From: Glandiceps talaboti
Taxonomy: Eukaryota > Hemichordata > Enteropneusta > Spengelidae
NCBI RefSeq assembly: GCF_964340395.1
Contig: NC_135566.1
Location: 14,523,501 to 14,587,500, forward strand
Length of the DNA stretch: 64,000 bases
Reading direction: 5' to 3'
The translations under genes were made by a program, and so were the position numbers. This document shows, in pieces, positions 57,701 to 64,000 of the stretch. The notes under the pieces are model-generated. The model did no database searches, had not been told where the DNA came from, and worked only from the letters and a program-made list of their open reading frames with translations. Position 1 is the stretch's first letter. Every line of letters starts with the position of its first letter.

Positions 57701-60700
57701 GTCTCAGAGGGGGTCTTTTTAGTTTATATGATGATGCACACGATGAACAGCAAAATGCAAATTATGTATGAAGGAAAACTGAAGCCTATATAACTTAAGT
57801 TACCAGATCTGATTCAAACGGAAAAATTATCAAATGGGCGCCAACGAAAGTTCGCTTTTATTCTGAAGTAAGATTAAATTGTGGTGTTTTTTTTTACAGT
57901 GTCAACTATTTGACTGTAATCCGTAAATCAAAGAACTACATCTCTTCTTTCAGACAAACCGTTCTGACCTCATCACGCAAATGGCTAGAAGCCATCAATC
58001 TTCAGAGTTAACTGGACAATGGCAGACGTGACGCGCATGTATGGTCGCTCGGTCGGTCGGCTGTACGGTCCACAAGAAAAAAAATGCCTGGTACTCTCGA
58101 GTGTTTGAAAATATTACCAATTTTCCCGGCCTCCCTGACATGCATGTTAATAGGGTGTCCTCCAAAACGGCGTGTAATACGATATGGGCAACCTGGCGCG
58201 GTGGTTGCACACCAGACGGAGAATACAAAATGTATATGTTGTTTTCCCTCTCCGAAATAGAATAAGTCGAAAAAAGGGCATAGTGACCACGGGAGACTTA
58301 CAATTTTACGGGATATTTTGTTTCGCTTTTACAAGTTCTTGACAAGTAAAAAATTGGTCCAAGGTATTATATTATCTTTTCATATATACATGGATAGTAG
58401 TAAAAATAACTAGTTGCACGGATGTTGTGTGTTTTATTCATTACACAATAGGAAGGATTTGGAGAATTTATCTGTTTTATTGATCTTAAAAATGATATAC
58501 CTGTTGTAAAATAAAATTTAGTACCTTAAGCTGATTAAAATATTAAAAATTATATAAATTAAATCACGAATTCGTGATACAACTTCGGTAGTTTTCCGCA
58601 ATCCTTACGGTTGTAAATCATCATTGAGGGCGCTTCTATATATACAAGTCACCGTGTTGACCAAGTAGATTTCGTTACCTAGACAACGACAATATTCGCT
58701 CTGTTAGCAACAACGACAGATACCATATTTTTTATAACGGTGATTCATAACATTTATTAAACGCATCTTTAATGTTATAGTGAGTCAATTTCGGTCACAA
58801 ATAATTTTATTTTTCTTGAGATTAAAAAAAAAGAAAGAAATACAGTCGATAATTGTACCGTTATCATAAATGATGATTTTAAACTTTCGGCACCAATGTA
58901 AGCGGCAGTTTCTGCCTAAAGTATCACTTTCTCTGGTAATATTTACCTTATCAACGTCTGTGTCATTTCAGGTAGTATGTGAAGACATCGCTGCGACTTT
59001 AACGCCAAAAGTCAAATCAAAACTGAGAAATGGATTGGGAAGACAATGCCGGAATGTAATCGAAACATCTTAATGCCGCATTAGGATAATCTTTTGACAT
59101 GTACCGTTTTGATGTACTGTATCGTTACAAAAGGGAGTAATTTAATTCTGCGCCCCTGATAGTTTTCTTTTCCCTGTAAAAGTCGGGGTTTCAAAAGTTA
59201 CTACTGTCAATACACGAAGCTGAAAATGCAATTATTTTGAAATCTAATCACAGATGAAAATCAACTGTCTCTGTTGAGTGATCAAATAAATCTCTACGAG
59301 AAAGATGTAATTTTTTTTCGATGTGGCCACAATGAAATGGGTCTTTGTGAAATACAGGACCACTTTTCGAGTATATAACTAACTATACTGTCTGTTTCCC
59401 GCCAATTTTAGTTACCGGATTTGTTAAAGATAACGTAGTAATCTCAAACTGACTGATACGAAGTCAGCTTGCAACGCATGCGTCAACGCCTTCCCGTCTC
59501 TGCTTTAGTCATTCTTTCCCCAGGGACAAGGTTAACGAAATATAAAATGCTTGTAGTAGCTATTCTGAGATGTAACATCTATTTAATGTGCCGTATGTGA
59601 GTAATATGGTCATAAATTCTGCGGGCAAAATAAACAAAGACATTTAAAGCCACCAAATAAAATAACGGCTCCTTAGAGCTTCGACACATCCCCATCGCTT
59701 TGTTGACCCTCGGGGAACGTAAAATGTCATAATATTTTGTCAATTCGGATCTTCACTTCAAAGCGAAAGTCAAATATGAGCCATTAAAATAAATACATTA
59801 AAAGTAAAATGGGTCGTGCCTTAGATCCACCGAGACCACACGGATTTATCTTTCCCTTGCCATCTTACAGCCGGCGGCCAAAGAATGGATGCGACGAACC
59901 CTTGTAACACAGACACACATTCTCACTACAGACGAGAAATTTTGTACATTTTCTTTCAGAATTCACACAGTAGTTTTGTTTACATTTTACAAACATTTTG
60001 TAATGACTGGTTTTCTTTTCTGTATTTCATAACTGAAAGTTGTTTAAAATTGCACCTTATGGACACGATAAAAAAATATTCAGTCTAATCCAACGCCTAA
60101 TTACACGAAACGGGTAAAAATTATATTCTTGGAGAATTCTAATCTTTCGTGCACTCCCAAGCGATAGGGAAAATGGCTGTCATTAAGGCGGACAACTTTA
60201 AAACTCATTTCCGATATGGCTTAAACATAAATACTTTATGCATATAGGGATAAAATCTTCAGAGGAAAGCTTGACGCCTCTCAAATGATATCAAGTCATT
60301 TATACCTGTCGTTTTTTTACGTATGACCTCCGAGTATTGTCGGTCGTGTGTTGTATAACGACTCTCTCAAAATAATCACACAAAAGGAACAGGATTATTT
60401 CAATCTTTATTACAGGAATTTGACTCTGAAAAAAAGTTCGTCCGGTTCAGTCGCTTCAAAACAAAGTCATAAAAAATCGTTCTGTTAGTATTAGGTAAGT
60501 CAATGGGTTAGATTCTGCTTAAACAGGAATAAATGAATTCAATTTGGGATAGGCAACCGGAAACGGATAATGTGACGTCATGATATGTTGTATTCCTTCA
60601 ATACCAGACATTTATTTTTTGGTGGGGAGGGACATTTTCTTGAAAAATTTCTAACATTTGCTAAAATGGTAACTTTCCAACCCAATTTCCGAAATATATA

Positions 60701-63700
60701 GATCAGTAATATTTTTTTCTATGGATCGGGTCCAAGTACATATACTCAATGGAAAAAATTGAGAAGTTTGTTCAAACAAATTTCACGGAACATGGCTGTA
60801 TTCCAAAACATGTATTAACATCTAGACTTTTCTTTTACACTCAATCTGTCAGTTCGAATGTATCTTCAAGTTAAGTCTAACCCCTGTTTTTTGATATTTT
60901 TATGCAATACACTATATTCACTTTACTAGCCAGGTTGTGGCTTATCCGATTTTATGGATGTTTCAGTTCTCATGCAAGAGCAAAAACAGGTGCATGCGAT
61001 GTTATTCTCATAAAATGTCTATATTATGCTTGGTATAATACTCTCTGAAAGCAAAAACCAACTTGTTTTGTCACGAAGAGAACCCGATATCTATGCCATC
61101 GGCACAAAGATCGCCTACATCGAGATCATTTATACTTCATTAAAAGGTATAAACACGAATCATTGCGTTTAAGAGTACTTCCCGCTCTGTGTTCGACTTC
61201 AGACCCTGTGATGAAAACGACAACATAAAATAGACGCTTAATACATCAAAAACAGTTCCGAAATGATGATGGTAGTAATACAGCTTGCCACAGGGACACC
61301 TAAAGTCACGTAAAATTTGACAGTTCCGCCGAGATTTCAAAACTACCTATCGTTAAAAACACAAGATATACTCTTGATGCAGATATCACACTCATGTGTA
61401 CCCAATACACATTGTAGTCCCTAGACAAAAATAGCTTCTGAGTGTACCAAATGTCTTAGAGTCATATGATTGTACTAGACAGTTCACACAAAGTGAGTAT
61501 GTGTCAATCTATGGCATAACCGTGGGATAGTTTAATAAGAAAATGGATATTGATGAATGGTATATCTGATCAATTTTTCTATCATATAGTTCTCTACAGA
61601 ACAAGTGTACGTTTGGGGGGGGGGGGGAAGACACCCACTTGTTATATATACTTTCTATCTGACCATCAGTGACTTTGAGTCGAGGCCTAGCGTTCGTATA
61701 AAAAAAACAAGCCAACGGCAGTACTGTTAAGTTTTACTGTAACCTTGTTTCAAAGAGATCTATACGTTTCCTTGTCAAGAATAACAATCGTTGGAGCGAA
61801 CTTCCCGAAGAAATTGTAGGAGACATCGCCACGCACTGATTTAATCTCTCTAGCTTTGTCCACTGTTCCATGATCCAAGTGAGAGCCAAATATCTAAAGT
61901 CGTCCTCTAATAACCGTGAAAAGTCCTCATTGGTCAGATTTCCTGAAACAGTACATCGACTAAAAGCCCGATATGTCGTCAATTTCACGCCTTTTGCCCT
62001 GTACAACACAACCATTGCCTTCTCATTATCTCCATCGCATTGCCATGGTAACTGATCTTATGGCCCTGACACATTGATCACATCGCAAGATGAGACCGTT
62101 CCTCCCGGCCAATGGCGGAATGTGACAGCCTCAACGCGCCGTATTTGCAAAAAAGTTTGTGAAAAATTAATAGGTGCTGTAAATTTCAACCTTACAATTA
62201 CACGAGGGAACACGGTCAAGATTTCTCCGCAGGGAGGCCAATCCATCTACTTTTCACCATGATTTTTATGGTGTATCATCGTATTCTCCTTACTAACACG
62301 GATTAAAAGTCACTTGTTCACAAATACGACCAAATGAACTCGATTCGCGTTGAGCTTGGCAAGTTTTAATAGGCTAAAAATCACATAAATGCTATTTTAT
62401 CGCCGCTCTCGTTCAGACTGTGGCCACCTTTTTCATTACAAACCTCATGACAGTATCAATATTGCTGAAATCAATGAAGTTAGGGATACTCAGTGTGAGA
62501 CTGAAAAGCTATACGCTTACTTTCCTCATCGTACCGGTCTTCCACACTAGGCGTAGATCTAAGTTGAATATATTATTAACGGGCATTGGACACTGCAAGC
62601 GATATTCCAACTAGTGGCGCCTTACTTACGGACTTCATTTAACTTCTTTTGTCCAGTGTCATTGATTTTTTATTTCAGTTGACTTAGCCTACGGACAATG
62701 TCATCAAAAGGCAATTTGGTCGGCTTTGTCAGAATCTGGATCTAGCCGTTTCTTCTTTTTACAACCCTGCTTCTTGTTTAAGAGTTTGTGTGTAACAGTT
62801 TAATCGCAAGCACTTCTGAGGGCCACCTCCTCAAATGAGTATATCGCCAGAGACCATATTCAAACCCCCTTTGTGTGATTTTCGTATTGTGTTGAGTCTC
62901 CTCTGCGAAATCGGATTTTCCGACCACCTTAATCACAGACAAGTTTGCTTGTCTGTTCCTAATCAAGTTTTGTACGGTAAAGCTGAAAGGATTGGGACTA
63001 GCGGCGAAAATTACATTGTACGCTCTCTGCCTTGGCTAACAAATACTATTTAGTTGATTTTTTTCTATTTCATATAAGCTTTTAATTTCAACACTGTAAG
63101 TTCCTTGTGTCTGTCTCCCAAGTCAACAATTCGCAATTATACATCCCGAATGTTGTTAGTTGAAAGAAAAGCGCGTAATTTTTTTTTGCTTTTTCAGTGA
63201 CATATAATTCAATCCAATCACAGAAAACGGAAAGTGAAGGAGGGTGTTTGCGAATAGCAAAGCTTACGTTTTAGTGCACACGTTATTCACTGTTTGACGA
63301 ACCGTGAAGCGTTTTTTAGCTTCAATTGCTGCAATGGAGTCCCGTCAAGATTGACACGGGGTCTCAAATCTCGAATTAAAATGACACCACATAACAATCA
63401 AGGCGCGGCGAAATTACCGCTTTCATTGACACCGGAAGAGCTATTTTCTTGCAAGCTTTCTTTCTTCTGCTCAATTTCTCGCTCATCGTAGTGAAAAATG
63501 AACACTTCTTTCATAGCTGCTCGCAATAAAGGTAGGGGCCGAGAATCGCAGACGCGCTGGCACCTCGCGACTCTAGAATAACGAACAAACAAAAGAGACC
63601 TCAGAAAAGGCTCGGCTATAACTACCTACAAACATCGATTTTTCTCAGCTTCGGACAATAGAGAATGGCCCCAAGGAAACGTCTTAATCTTCGCCCTGCA

Positions 63701-64000
63701 ACTAAGTTTGTAATTAGCAAATTGCAACAGTGTAGGGTAATTAGAACCAATTAAATAGCGCCGAGATGATAGCGTAAACTAGCTGTAATCAGTACACTTC
63801 TTATTGAACATGTATATTGCCACAACTGCGTTGAATGGTGATGGGACAATAGTGCATAGCCAACAATCTAACCCAAAACAGCGTAAAGATGTCATACGAA
63901 ACAACAAACAGTTCGCCAAGCTAAACACTAATAGTTGAACTATCGAGTTTAGCATCCACACATAATAGGAAGTTAGGCATCATTATTTTTGTTATTCGTC
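54746..64000. other. Non-coding, no gene recognised
   Basis: Includes a 16-bp palindrome at 58563-58578, a TGACGTCA at 60573-60580 and a 13-base G run at 61615-61627. The longest open frame (56928-57326, plus, 132 codons) has no recognisable domain, biased composition or splice context. I see no exon of a neighbouring gene up to the window edge. Confidence 0.5.

Noticed and set aside
61734-62262. Several adjacent short open frames on both strands
   Set aside because: Considered as exons of a neighbouring gene, but no conserved domain, and the frames are broken by stops without clear splice sites.

Overview
This window is animal genomic DNA: AT-rich, full of microsatellites, with intron-split coding sequence using GT...AG splice sites and very little coding content. 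It contains one gene I can identify securely. This is a complete T-box transcription factor of the Tbx2/3 (optomotor-blind) class on the minus strand. Its start codon is at 21553, its stop at 10915, and six coding exons joined in frame give 727 residues. The T-box uses invertebrate-type residues (KETEF and QNEK where vertebrates have PETDF and QNDK), and the last exon keeps C-terminal blocks also found in vertebrate Tbx2/Tbx3. That suggests a marine invertebrate, for example an ambulacrarian or a lophotrochozoan. I cannot name the species from the sequence.

Layout: 1-10.9 kb is downstream of the gene. It is non-coding, with one compound TG/CA/TA microsatellite and one TATG tract. The 3' UTR lies just below 10915. 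From 10.9 to 21.6 kb is Tbx2/3 with five introns (1379, 2811, 3054, 857 and 354 bp, 5' to 3'). From 21.6 to 64 kb there is about 42 kb with no recognisable host gene. It holds a CCAAT-box promoter, a near-consensus T-box site 1.6 kb upstream of the start codon, and a recent 172-bp tandem duplication carrying a POU octamer. Further out are several homeodomain/SOX-motif-rich stretches, many long microsatellites, one 5'-truncated non-LTR (LINE) retrotransposon tail inserted in a 79-bp repeat, and two diverged copies of a palindrome-bearing repeat. A large gene-poor flank fits a developmental transcription factor with distal enhancers, but that is inference.

I found no CRISPR, operon, integron, rRNA or convincing tRNA, and no clear sign of an undescribed biological system. 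The most informative observations concern Tbx2/3 itself (an eh1-like Groucho-recruitment motif, conserved exon phases, a predicted autoregulatory site) and the regulatory-looking and repeat structure of its upstream flank. Most open reading frames of 60-165 codons here are chance or microsatellite translations and are not annotated.
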